DNA of 64,000 bases from Clostridia bacterium (GTDB taxonomy: Bacteria > Bacillota > Clostridia > Oscillospirales > Acutalibacteraceae): positions 1 to 64,000 of the forward strand of contig JAFQVY010000009.1 in NCBI GenBank assembly GCA_017407755.1, in the 5' to 3' direction. The notes below the pieces were generated by a model. The model saw only the letters and a list, made by a program, of their open reading frames with translations, searched no databases and was not told the DNA's origin. The translations under genes and the position numbers were made by a program. Each line of letters starts with the position of its first letter. Position 1 is the stretch's first letter. Below are positions 35,456-44,345 of the stretch, in pieces.

Positions 35456-36043
35456 ATGTTGAGTGAAATAACCGATAACAAACAAAAAATCATAACCACT
35501 GCACTTAACCTTTTTGCCAAAAAAGGCTATGACGCGGTATCTACCCTTGAAATTGCCAATGCCGCAGGTATAACAAAGCCTACAATGTACTATTACTTCG
35601 GCTCAAAAGAGGGTCTGCTTTCTGAAATTCTCAGTATTCATTACAACCGCCTTTTATCAGACCTTGAAAGTGCTGCCTCTCTGCCCGAAGATATCGCTCT
35701 GACGTTTTTCAGAATGATGAGGATTTACTTTGACTATGCCCTTAAAAACAAGGATTTTATTATGTTTAAGCTGAGCACCTTTAACCGTATCGGCGAAGAT
35801 GTCACCTATCTGCTTTCCCGCGAATATACTGACAGAGAATCCTCTATAATCAAGCACGTGTTTGACGTTGCTGCAAGCTATGTCGGAAACATCAGAGGCA
35901 AAGAGGATTTATGCACTATGACCTTTGTCGGTGTTGCTCACGCGGCAATAGGCGCATACTTTCATACAGGGGACGAAACGCTTTTAAGCGACGAAACCAT
36001 CTATCGCCTGCGCCAACAATTTCTTTACGGAATTTATTCCTGA
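35456..36043 (+). CDS. TetR-family transcriptional regulator
   Basis: 195 aa. N-terminal TetR DNA-binding helices: KIITTALNLFAKKGYDAVSTLEIANAAGITKPTMYYYFGSKEGLL (quoted here only as a description of HTH positions 10-55; recognition helix TKPTMYYYFGSKE). The C-terminal ligand-binding domain is variable. Starts at ATG 35456 after GGAGG. Matching palindromes in its own promoter and before the next gene suggest it controls both, and the inducer is probably a sugar or a small lipophilic molecule. Confidence 0.92.
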   Translation: MLSEITDNKQKIITTALNLFAKKGYDAVSTLEIANAAGITKPTMYYYFGSKEGLLSEILSIHYNRLLSDLESAASLPEDIALTFFRMMRIYFDYALKNKDFIMFKLSTFNRIGEDVTYLLSREYTDRESSIIKHVFDVAASYVGNIRGKEDLCTMTFVGVAHAAIGAYFHTGDETLLSDETIYRLRQQFLYGIYS

Positions 36044-36086
36044 CGGCTTTTTATGGGGGATATTCCCTTTTATTTTATACTATCAA

Positions 36087-36102
36087 TATACCAATCGGTA
36101 TA
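36087..36102 (+). promoter_or_regulatory. TetR-type operator before the GH13 gene
   Basis: TATACC-AATC-GGTATA, the same arms and spacing as at 35419-35434. It lies between a possible -10 (TATACT 36076-36081) and the AGGAGG ribosome site, so bound protein would block the GH13 transcript. Confidence 0.75.
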
Positions 36103-36116
36103 TTCAGGAGGACACA

Positions 36117-37409
36117 ATGAAAAATTATATTGCAAATGAGAGTATCTATTATCACATCTACCCAATTGGCTTTACGGGAGCTCCCTTTAAAAACGAGGGC
36201 GAGAAAACCGCCGCCAAAAGGATTTACAAAATATCAGAGCATATTCCCCATTTAAAACGCCTTGGTATAAACGCTCTTTACTTAGGCCCTGTGTTTGAGT
36301 CGAAGTATCACGGCTACGACACCGCCGACTATCGAAGCTTAGACAGCCGCCTTGGTACCAATGAGGACTTTGAAAAGGTTTGCAAAGAGCTTGAAGAAAA
36401 CGACATTGACCTTATTTTAGACGGAGTTTTTAACCACGTGGGAAGACACTTCTTCGCTTTTGAGGACATTAAGAAAAACCGCGAAGCTTCGCCCTATTGC
36501 TCGTGGATTTCGGGACTTCGCTTTGATATGAATAACAGCTATAACGACGGCTTTCACTACGACGCCTGGCAGGGACACGAGGAGCTTGTTAAGCTAAACC
36601 TTAGAAACGAAGACGTTGTTAACTACCTTTTGGAAAGTGTAGATATGTGGATTGAGAGATTTGGCATCAAAGGGCTTCGGCTTGACGCCGCCGACTGCAT
36701 TGACAAGGATTTTTTCAAAAAACTACGCCAGCACACAACTAAAAAGAGACCCGATTTCTGGCTTATGGGAGAAATTATCCACGGCGACTACCGTCAGTGG
36801 GCAAACAAAGAAATGCTCCACTCCGTAACCAACTATGAAATGCACAAAGGTTATTATTCAGGTGTTAACGACAAAAATATGTTTGAGCCTGCCCACGGCT
36901 TACTTCGTGAATACGGCGACTGGGGTCTTTACAAGGATTTGGTGCTTTATAACTTTGTGGACAATCACGACATAAACCGCATAAGCTCTTATCTTAACAA
37001 CACCGACAACCTTAAGAATATTTATACAATGCTTTTTACCGTTCCCGGCACACCCTCAATTTATTACGGAAGCGAATATGGCATTAAAGGCAAAAAGGAA
37101 AACCACAGCGACGCTCCTCTTCGCCCCTGTTGGGACGACATTGAAATTACTCAGGAGGGCAAAGAGCTTTTTGAGCATATTGCTAAGCTTGCAAATATAA
37201 GAAAATCTTCAAAAGCACTAAAATACGGCGATTATAAGCAGGTGCATTTAGAAAGCGAGGCCTTTGCCTTCAGCCGCAGTAAGGACAATGAAACCGCAGT
37301 TGTTGCTGTAAATATTTCGGGGGCAGAAAAAAATCTCTGCTTTTATATAAACGGCAGAGAGATAAAAACACAGCTTAAACCTTATAGCTCTGAAATTATT
37401 ATGATTTAA
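36117..37409 (+). CDS. cytoplasmic GH13 alpha-glucosidase/maltodextrin hydrolase
   Basis: 430 aa, no signal peptide. GH13 regions: DGVFNHVGRH, GLRLDAADCI (nucleophile Asp), MGEIIHGDY (acid/base Glu) and FVDNHDINR (third Asp). A short C-terminal beta domain follows. It probably splits maltodextrins inside the cell. Under the TetR-type operator at 36087. Chain specificity is not readable from sequence. Confidence 0.92.
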   Translation: MKNYIANESIYYHIYPIGFTGAPFKNEGEKTAAKRIYKISEHIPHLKRLGINALYLGPVFESKYHGYDTADYRSLDSRLGTNEDFEKVCKELEENDIDLILDGVFNHVGRHFFAFEDIKKNREASPYCSWISGLRFDMNNSYNDGFHYDAWQGHEELVKLNLRNEDVVNYLLESVDMWIERFGIKGLRLDAADCIDKDFFKKLRQHTTKKRPDFWLMGEIIHGDYRQWANKEMLHSVTNYEMHKGYYSGVNDKNMFEPAHGLLREYGDWGLYKDLVLYNFVDNHDINRISSYLNNTDNLKNIYTMLFTVPGTPSIYYGSEYGIKGKKENHSDAPLRPCWDDIEITQEGKELFEHIAKLANIRKSSKALKYGDYKQVHLESEAFAFSRSKDNETAVVAVNISGAEKNLCFYINGREIKTQLKPYSSEIIMI

Positions 37410-37418
37410 GGTGAAAAT

Positions 37419-37832
37419 ATGAAAAAACTTAGAATTCTGAGTGCAGTTTTAAAGAAAACCAAGGCTGACAAAATTGTTTTGGGCTTTGTTATTTTTCTGC
37501 TTGTCAGTGCACTGATAATTTTACTTGTAGAACCCGACATAACCAGATACGGCGATGCACTGTGGTATTGCTATGCAGTATTTTCCACCATTGGCTTTGG
37601 CGACATTGTTGCCACCGCTTTTATAACCAAGGTACTGTCTGTGCTTATTACGGTTTATGCACTTTTTGCCATTGCGGTTGTAACAGGCGTTGTGGTAAGC
37701 TTTTACAACAGTTGTGTAGAACAACAATTTAAAGAAACAAAAAGTGCTTTTTTAGATAAGCTTCAAAGGCTTCCTCAGCTTTCAAAGGAAGAGCTTGAAG
37801 AAATAGCCGAAAAAGCAAAAAAGTGGAAATGA
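37419..37832 (+). CDS. two-helix potassium channel protein
   Basis: 137 aa. Two membrane helices flank a pore with selectivity filter STIGFGDIV (about 50-58). A C-terminal helix follows. It fits the minimal Ion_trans_2/KcsA-like fold. Eight nt after the GH13 gene, likely in the same transcript. Confidence 0.85.
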   Translation: MKKLRILSAVLKKTKADKIVLGFVIFLLVSALIILLVEPDITRYGDALWYCYAVFSTIGFGDIVATAFITKVLSVLITVYALFAIAVVTGVVVSFYNSCVEQQFKETKSAFLDKLQRLPQLSKEELEEIAEKAKKWK

Positions 37833-37834
37833 CA

Positions 37835-37863
37835 AAACCCTCAGCAAAAGCTGAGGGTTTTTG
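37835..37863. terminator. bidirectional terminator
   Basis: AACCCTCAGC/GCTGAGGGTT hairpin between converging genes, T-rich on both sides. Confidence 0.85.
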
Positions 37864-37865
37864 CT

Positions 37866-40800
37866 TTAGTTTTCTTTACGTTTTAAAAGCCTTGTGGCAG
37901 GAACTGCACCACCTATAAAGAGTACTATAGCCCAGATAATAAAGCTCTTGTTATCACCTGTTTTTACAAAATCAGGTGCCTGAGGCTTAGTTTCTGCTAT
38001 TTTACTCTCAGTAGTTTCAAAAGGCTCGTGAGTTTCTGCAGGTTTTGTCTGCTTAGAGGTTTCCTCCTCGGTGGACGTAGTCACAGTCTCTTTGGGAGCG
38101 GTTTCTGTAGGCTCAGTGGGTTCTGTGACCTTTGTGGGTTCTGTAGGTTCGGTAACCTTTGTGGGCTCTGTAGGCTCTGTAGGTTCGGTAACCTTTGTAA
38201 ACTCTGTAGGTGTGGTTTCTGTAGGCTCTGTAGATTCGGTGGGAACTGTTGTGTTGGTAATATTTTCAAACACAACTGCGCTATCAAGTCTTATTTCAAG
38301 GTTAGTTCCGTGCAGATGGGTAATTTCTTCGAAATCACCCTGACCGTCAGCCTCTCTTACAGTAACCTCAAGGAAATATTCGCTGATATCGTGATGAGCT
38401 TCAACAACAACAAAAATGTTGTAAACCGATTCATCATATATAATATTTTCGTCAGTACCCTTGGCCTCTGTCAGTAAGAACACAAAATATCCTGCTCTGT
38501 TAAATTCAAGCTTTTCAAATGTAACTACGCCGCTTGAATCGTTAGTAGCCGTGTCCACAAGCTCTCCGTTAATCTTCCTGAGCTCAAAATTGAACCTGCC
38601 TTGTTCAGGGCTAACACCGTCAAGGGTTTTAATGGCATTTATCTTGAGATGAGCACTACCTCTGGTCTGATTTTCAAAGATAACCATATCGACTAACTTA
38701 TCATCAAGGAAATATTCAACCTCAGCTTCAAAGCAGTCGCTATCCTCAGGTGCTGTTACAGTTACCACAACATCATACACTCTGTGGTCGAAGAAAACCG
38801 AAGTGCTCAATTCCTCGTCACCGCAATCGTGGGATTCATCAATGGTATATCTGTAAACGCCTACGTTATCATAAATAATTTCGTCAAAGGTAGCTACGCC
38901 GTTAAGGGTGGTTTTTGTGTCAATAACCTTGCTTTCTGTATCCTTAAGCTCAAAGTTAAAGAGTCCGTCAGGAGCAGTTTTTCCGTCAAGGAGCTTATGG
39001 GTGTTAAGTACTACAGAAACAGATTTTCTTAAGGTGTTTGTAAACTCAAAAGCATCGGGTGAAGTGTCATTTTCAATATCCCTGCCGTTTACTTTTGTTT
39101 CGAGAAGATACTCTGAGCCGTCGTCACTTAAAGTAACATTAAACTCGATTTCATAAACTGTATTGTCGTAAATAACAGTGGGGTCATTGCCTTTTTCTTC
39201 GTAAACCTTAAAATTATAAGTTCCCTCATCGTCAAAGATAATTTCAAAAAATTCTACGTTACCTTCAGAATCGTTATGCTTTTTTTCGTGGAATTTGTTG
39301 ATGTATTCACCTTCAAGCACAAAGGTAAACTCTTTATCCTTAAGCTCTCTGCCTTCTAAGGTTTTATGGGCTTTAAGCTGAACCTTTGCAGGAACAATGG
39401 CATTATTGGTGATAATAGCAGGAGATGTCTCTGTAACCTGCTTGCCGTCCAAGTAAGTTTTGCCGTAAGCAATGTGCACCGAATGAATTGTGCCGGGCTG
39501 ATAATCTTCGGGAGGCTCAACCTCAATAAGTGCATATTCGTGGCCCGAAGGCAGATTTTCAAAGCTAACTATGCCCTGCTCATCGCTTGTAGCAATAAGA
39601 GCTTCAATAACCGCATCACCCGAACAAACGTGACAGCTTTCGCCGTAATGCTCAAGCCTAAACACCGCACCCTCAAGAGGTCTTCCCGAAAGCTGGTCTG
39701 CCTTTGTAAAGCTGAAGTCGCCATAGTAGCCTTCTACCTCAGGTATGGGATAGTCAATGCTGTTGTCGCCGAAAAGCGGTTCGCCCGTTGTAAAGTCAAC
39801 GGTTTTAAAATAGAAGGTTGTTTTGTCATTGGTGGGAAAAGCTTTGTAAAACTCAAAACCCTCCATTTCGTTTTTAAGCCTTACCTTATAGCTTACCGAA
39901 AGCACATAGTTTCCTATTTCGTCAATATAGAAGTTCTGAGTTGTTGTAAGCCACCATTTGATAGTTTCTGTAGCACTGTCAAAGGTTGCAATATCCTTGC
40001 CGTTTTTGGTGTTAATAACCGCCTCGACCTCACTGCCGTCAGGATTATAGAAGTTCATAAACTCAACATAATCGCTCATTGGGTCAAGGGTAAAGGCTTC
40101 TTCCATGGTTTCGGCAGGAATGAGCTCGATATCCTTAAGGATATTTTCAAATGCAGTAGTAAGCTCACTGCTGCTGTTTCCCGATGCATAACGGTGAATT
40201 TCTTCTGTGTCCTCTGCTTCTTCAATCATAGGACCGCCTGCAATAGTGTCCTTAAGCCAACTCTTGTAGGATTCGGTAGTACTGCCGATAACATGAGTTG
40301 AGCTTGTGCGGTCAACAGTTGTAAACGCTGTGCTGTTAGCCGCCTTAAGATAATCGGGGATACTCTGCACGCCTACATCTATACCGATTGAAAAAATATT
40401 TATACCTGTCCTTTTAATAGAAGCAGCAACATCGTCGGCTCTGTCGGCGGCTTTGTCGGAATAATTAACGCCATAGGTGCAAATCTTTTTAGTAATTGAG
40501 TCGGCAAAATAGCCGTCAGTACCAACCTTAGAAGCGTTATAGGAGCCTGTCATATAAGTGTCATATCCCACTATCTGAGTTGTGCTTGCTCTGCCGCTTT
40601 CAATATATGTTGTGGGGAAACCGTCGGTAATAAATATAATATACTTAAATGCGGCGTCAGATGTGCTGAGCAAATTCTGAGCAAGCTGCAAGCCGCCTTC
40701 AATATTTGTAAAACGCTCTCTGTTTCCTGTGGGAGCAGTGATTAAGTTTACGGTGTTCTTTATCTCATTTGCCTTCTGAGCTGTGTTTACCGTCGTAAGG

Positions 40801-41303
40801 GGAACAACTGTATTGGCATAGGAATTAAAGGTTACAAGTCCAAAACGGCGCTCAGTGCTGATATTTTCGTCAACTGAGTATAAATCAAGGAAGGTATTCA
40901 CCGCTGATTTTGCATGGGTAAGCCTTGCATCCTTAATATTATAACCTGCATCACTGACACCTAAGCCTTGATGGGTTGAGTTCATTGTGTTTGAAACGTC
41001 CATTACTACCACAACGTCAACACTCTGGTCAATTACTCTGGGCTTTGCCACTACCTTAAGCGTAATGTCAAAGTAGTTTTCATCCTCAGTGGGGGCAATA
41101 GTCTTGCTTACTGCTATGCGGTCCTTGTAAAGAGTGCCGTCTACAGGATACTGTGCAGGATTCCAATTGCCTGTCTGTTCAATCTGCTGTGTGTTGTCGC
41201 TGGTGTTTATGGCACCTATTGAAGCAGGAACACAAAGCAAAAGAATTGCCAATGCAAGGAACACGGAAACTGACCTTGCAAAAGTTTTATTTTTATTCTT
41301 CAT
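37866..41303 (-). CDS. vWA and pilin-domain surface adhesin with wall-sorting tail
   Basis: About 1145 aa. A signal peptide lies at the N terminus. A vWA domain begins near 97 with VVVVMDVSNTM (MIDAS, DxSxT). A CnaB/SpaA-like unit lies about 525-640. Three repeats resembling the pilin isopeptide-linkage domain (about 640-1000) contain Lys/Asn pairs that could crosslink. A Thr/Glu/Pro repeat tract with 24-bp DNA periodicity and a C-terminal sorting signal (FVKTGD, hydrophobic segment, LLKRKEN) follow. Likely a wall- or pilus-attached adhesin. Start ATG 41303 with AGGAAGG upstream; longer in-frame starts at 41312 and 41342 are not supported. Confidence 0.85.
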   Translation of the reverse strand: MKNKNKTFARSVSVFLALAILLLCVPASIGAINTSDNTQQIEQTGNWNPAQYPVDGTLYKDRIAVSKTIAPTEDENYFDITLKVVAKPRVIDQSVDVVVVMDVSNTMNSTHQGLGVSDAGYNIKDARLTHAKSAVNTFLDLYSVDENISTERRFGLVTFNSYANTVVPLTTVNTAQKANEIKNTVNLITAPTGNRERFTNIEGGLQLAQNLLSTSDAAFKYIIFITDGFPTTYIESGRASTTQIVGYDTYMTGSYNASKVGTDGYFADSITKKICTYGVNYSDKAADRADDVAASIKRTGINIFSIGIDVGVQSIPDYLKAANSTAFTTVDRTSSTHVIGSTTESYKSWLKDTIAGGPMIEEAEDTEEIHRYASGNSSSELTTAFENILKDIELIPAETMEEAFTLDPMSDYVEFMNFYNPDGSEVEAVINTKNGKDIATFDSATETIKWWLTTTQNFYIDEIGNYVLSVSYKVRLKNEMEGFEFYKAFPTNDKTTFYFKTVDFTTGEPLFGDNSIDYPIPEVEGYYGDFSFTKADQLSGRPLEGAVFRLEHYGESCHVCSGDAVIEALIATSDEQGIVSFENLPSGHEYALIEVEPPEDYQPGTIHSVHIAYGKTYLDGKQVTETSPAIITNNAIVPAKVQLKAHKTLEGRELKDKEFTFVLEGEYINKFHEKKHNDSEGNVEFFEIIFDDEGTYNFKVYEEKGNDPTVIYDNTVYEIEFNVTLSDDGSEYLLETKVNGRDIENDTSPDAFEFTNTLRKSVSVVLNTHKLLDGKTAPDGLFNFELKDTESKVIDTKTTLNGVATFDEIIYDNVGVYRYTIDESHDCGDEELSTSVFFDHRVYDVVVTVTAPEDSDCFEAEVEYFLDDKLVDMVIFENQTRGSAHLKINAIKTLDGVSPEQGRFNFELRKINGELVDTATNDSSGVVTFEKLEFNRAGYFVFLLTEAKGTDENIIYDESVYNIFVVVEAHHDISEYFLEVTVREADGQGDFEEITHLHGTNLEIRLDSAVVFENITNTTVPTESTEPTETTPTEFTKVTEPTEPTEPTKVTEPTEPTKVTEPTEPTETAPKETVTTSTEEETSKQTKPAETHEPFETTESKIAETKPQAPDFVKTGDNKSFIIWAIVLFIGGAVPATRLLKRKEN

Positions 41304-41523
41304 TACGCTCATCCTTCCTGAGAAAATTATGAGTGCAAACATGTAAAAACTGCCTGCATTGCTATCATAACTATATTTTATACGAAAACATCGCTTTTGA
41401 GAATGTCTTTTTTAAAATAAAAATAGACAATAATATTTACCAAATTTATGTCAAAAACACCAATATTTAAGTAAATTGAGATAAAGCCTTTAACTGCTAT
41501 TCGTTTAAACGAACTCGCGCCTT

Positions 41524-41551
41524 GAAAAAAGGCACAGCTAAAGCTGTGCCT
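41524..41551 (-). terminator. terminator after degV
   Basis: GGCACAGCT/AGCTGTGCC (41531-41550) with six Ts on the minus strand. Confidence 0.8.
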
Positions 41552-41555
41552 GAAT

Positions 41556-42491
41556 TTATAGCTTTGACAAAATCTCTTCAAAGAGTACGGTTTCGTCCTT
41601 TAAGTCTTCTGATGCTTTCTTGCCCAGATAAAAAGCCGCAACAAGACCGGGACCTACGTTAGGCGCACTGCCCTGACCTACGGTTGAAAGGATTATCTCT
41701 TTGGGGTTAATCTCTTCTTCGATAAGCCTTTTAACCTCAAGAGCGTGCTCTTCGCGAAGAGTATGAGTAATAAACACAATCTGCTCAGAAAGGTCTTCGC
41801 CTGTTGCCTTCATATACTCAACAATAATGCGGTAAGCGTTTTTATAGCCTCGTGTTTTGCCAAGCACATGGCTCATTCCCTTGTGGTTAAAATCTGCCAT
41901 TGCCTTAATACCTACAAGTGTGCCCATAACAGCGGCGGCGTTAGAAACTCTGCCCATTTTTTTGCAGTAAAAAAGGTCGTCCATCCAACCAATCTGATGT
42001 ACTCTGTGCTTTTTTATTTCAAGAAGCTCAGCAGTTTCTTCAATGGTTTTGCCCTCTTTTCTGTACTGAGAGGCAAGCATACACACCATACCCTCAGAGG
42101 TTGAATATCGCATAGAGTCAACTACAATTATTTTTCTTTCGGGGTATGATTCTTTCAAATCTCTTGCGGCGTTAGTAAAAACGCCGTACATGCCCGAAAG
42201 ACCTGAAGAAAGAGTTACACAAAGCACATCTTTGCCTTCTTTGAGCTGTTTTTCAATAACGTCAGCAACCTCTCCAATAGAAGGTGTTGCAGTTTTGTAT
42301 CCCCCTGTTTTCTTGGAAAGCTCTTTGAAAAAAGCGTTGCTTTCTTCTTCAGTCCAATCAAGATTACCCTGAACAGCCGAACCGTCAGGAAGATGCACAT
42401 AGCCTCTGGCATAATCCGCAATACCGAAACGGTCTCTGAGCTCTTTTCGAAGGTCACAGGAAGTGTCTGAGATAATAGCAAAATTGTTCAT
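41556..42491 (-). CDS. DegV-family fatty-acid-binding protein
   Basis: 311 aa. FAIISDTSCDLRKE (N-terminal DegV motif), LCVTLSSGLSGMYG, IVVDSMRYSTSEGM and the SAPNVGPGLVAAFYLG C-terminal block are all family marks. FakB-type DegV proteins hand fatty acids to the FakA kinase. Start ATG 42491 with GAGGAG upstream. Single-gene unit. Confidence 0.9.
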   Translation of the reverse strand: MNNFAIISDTSCDLRKELRDRFGIADYARGYVHLPDGSAVQGNLDWTEEESNAFFKELSKKTGGYKTATPSIGEVADVIEKQLKEGKDVLCVTLSSGLSGMYGVFTNAARDLKESYPERKIIVVDSMRYSTSEGMVCMLASQYRKEGKTIEETAELLEIKKHRVHQIGWMDDLFYCKKMGRVSNAAAVMGTLVGIKAMADFNHKGMSHVLGKTRGYKNAYRIIVEYMKATGEDLSEQIVFITHTLREEHALEVKRLIEEEINPKEIILSTVGQGSAPNVGPGLVAAFYLGKKASEDLKDETVLFEEILSKL

Positions 42492-42522
42492 ACTTGTTCT
42501 CCTCAATTAATTTACAAACCGA

Positions 42523-42551
42523 ATTATAGCACACGCGTGTCGCTTTTTCAA
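42523..42551 (-). promoter_or_regulatory. degV promoter with palindrome in spacer
   Basis: On the minus strand TTGAAA (42551-42546), 17-nt spacer, TATAAT (42528-42523). The spacer holds ACACGCGTGT, a perfect 10-bp palindrome (42531-42540) that could bind a repressor. Confidence 0.65.
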
Positions 42552-42673
42552 CTTTTTTTATCAAATTAACCCATTTTTCCAAAAAAATATCCAAATTCTT
42601 CTATGCCTTTACACTTTACTTTTTTCACAAATTATAAGATAATATATCTATAGTTACATCAGGGGGGATTATT

Positions 42674-43639
42674 GTGCCTTTTTGGGGTTATTTAATAATT
42701 TTAGGTGCTTTGGCGGCAATTATAGTTCCGCTTTATTTTGTATGCAGATATACATATAAAATAACTTGGAATGTTGTTGACCAGCAGCTTGTCCGCACGT
42801 CAAAAGACAAATGGGCAAGAGACTGCAGTTGTGCCACCAATGAAGAACACGTAAGAATGTTTCAGGAAGGCATAGCCTGGGGCGACAAATACCGCTCATT
42901 CGCAAAAGCTGAAGAAATCGAAAACGACTCTCTTAAGCTTTGCGGTGAATACTTTGACTTTGGCTGTGATAAATGTGCCCTTATTTTACAGGGCAGAGCC
43001 GAAAGCCTTTTATACTCCTACTACTTTGCCGAGCCATACAGACGCCTTGGCTTTAATGTGCTTGTTATAGACACACGGGGTCACGGCGAAAGCGAAGGTT
43101 ATTTTAACGGCTGCGGTATTACCGAAAGCAGAGACGTAACCGCTTGGGTAAAGCATATTGAGAAAAAATACCATATTCACACTTTTGTGCTTCACGGCAT
43201 TTGCATCGGCAGTGCTTCTGTATTTTTGGCGGCCACAAAAAAGGACTTTCCTAAAAGCGTTAAAGCTTTGGTTGCAGAGGGTACTTATCATAGCTTTTAC
43301 GAAAGCTTTAAGGAGCACCTTAAGGAGCTTAAAAAGCCTACTTATCCCGTTATATGGCAGATGCGCTTTATCTGCAAAAGACGCTTTAATATAGACGTTA
43401 AGAAAGAGTCTCCCATTGAGGTTGCCGATAAATTCACTTTGCCCCTGCTTTTAATGAGCGGCAAGTGCGACCTTTACTCTTTGCCCGAAAAGTGCAAGTC
43501 ACTTTTTGACAAATGCGCCTCAACCGAGAAACAGCTTGTTACCTTTGATAAGGGTGCACACTCTCACTTAAGAATAAATGCCGTAGAAAAATACGACAAC
43601 ACAATCAAAAACTTTTTAGAGGATATTGAAATAATATGA
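42674..43639 (+). CDS. membrane-anchored alpha/beta hydrolase
   Basis: 321 aa. An N-terminal membrane helix (about 3-27) precedes an alpha/beta-hydrolase fold: VIDTRGHGESEG, nucleophile elbow LHGICIGSASV, LLLMSGKCDLY (Asp) and KGAHSHLR (His). The elbow reads G-I-C-I-G, so Cys replaces the usual Ser. Start GTG 42674 has GGGGGG upstream. Overlaps nrdG2 by 4 nt. Substrate unknown. Confidence 0.8.
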   Translation: MPFWGYLIILGALAAIIVPLYFVCRYTYKITWNVVDQQLVRTSKDKWARDCSCATNEEHVRMFQEGIAWGDKYRSFAKAEEIENDSLKLCGEYFDFGCDKCALILQGRAESLLYSYYFAEPYRRLGFNVLVIDTRGHGESEGYFNGCGITESRDVTAWVKHIEKKYHIHTFVLHGICIGSASVFLAATKKDFPKSVKALVAEGTYHSFYESFKEHLKELKKPTYPVIWQMRFICKRRFNIDVKKESPIEVADKFTLPLLLMSGKCDLYSLPEKCKSLFDKCASTEKQLVTFDKGAHSHLRINAVEKYDNTIKNFLEDIEII

Positions 43640-44334
43640 AAATCGAAGCCTTGCAAAAGCTTACGCTTTTAGATTATCCCCAAAAAATGGCGGCAACGGT
43701 GTTTACCTATGGTTGCAATTTACGTTGTCCTTTCTGTCACAATGCTTTGCTTGTAACCGAGGAAAGCGAGGGCGGCATAGCCGCTGAGGAAGTTCTTAGC
43801 TTTCTTTCTAAACGAAAAGGTATGCTTGAGGGTGTTTGTGTTACTGGAGGAGAGCCTCTTTTACAACCCGATATAGAGGATTTTTTAAAGGCAATTAAAG
43901 ACATGGGCTTTTCCGTTAAGCTTGATACAAACGGCACTTTTCCTAAAAAGCTTAAGGATTTGGTTCGTAAGGGACTTGTAGACTACGTGGCAATGGATAT
44001 AAAAAACTGCCGTGAAAAATATGCATTAACCTCAGGAAAGCTTGCAATGAATTTAAGTGCCATTGACGAAAGCATACGCTTTTTACTTTCAGGGGAAATT
44101 GATGCAGAATTTCGCACAACTGTGGTTAAAAACTTTCACACTCTGGAAGATATACTGAAAATTACAGACTGGATTTCAGGCTGTGACCGATATTTTTTGC
44201 AGCAGTTTGTTGATTCGGGCAATCTTATTGACCAAAACCTTGCAGGCTACTCTGACAAAGAGCTTACAAACATTTATAAGCAGGTTAAAAGAAAACTGCC
44301 TGTTACAAAATTAAGGGGAATTTCAGAAGATTAA
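43636..44334 (+). CDS. anaerobic ribonucleotide reductase activase-like radical SAM protein (NrdG2)
   Basis: 232 aa. TYGCNLRCPFCHN holds the 4Fe-4S Cys triad and VTGGEPLLQPDI binds SAM. Size and LTLLDYPQKMAATVF start resemble NrdG2-type activases, which install the glycyl radical on NrdD. No nrdD is present in the window, so the client enzyme is not shown. Coupled to the preceding hydrolase (ATGA). Confidence 0.85.
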   Translation: MKIEALQKLTLLDYPQKMAATVFTYGCNLRCPFCHNALLVTEESEGGIAAEEVLSFLSKRKGMLEGVCVTGGEPLLQPDIEDFLKAIKDMGFSVKLDTNGTFPKKLKDLVRKGLVDYVAMDIKNCREKYALTSGKLAMNLSAIDESIRFLLSGEIDAEFRTTVVKNFHTLEDILKITDWISGCDRYFLQQFVDSGNLIDQNLAGYSDKELTNIYKQVKRKLPVTKLRGISED

Positions 44335-44345
44335 GGAGGCTTAAA

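Noticed and set aside
38090..38250. Possible CRISPR array from the regular short repeats
   Set aside because: Repeats are in frame and encode a Thr/Glu/Pro stalk; no unique spacers.
39366..40301. 311-codon plus-strand open frame inside the adhesin
   Set aside because: Shadow of the adhesin; Cys-rich, no ribosome site, no family.
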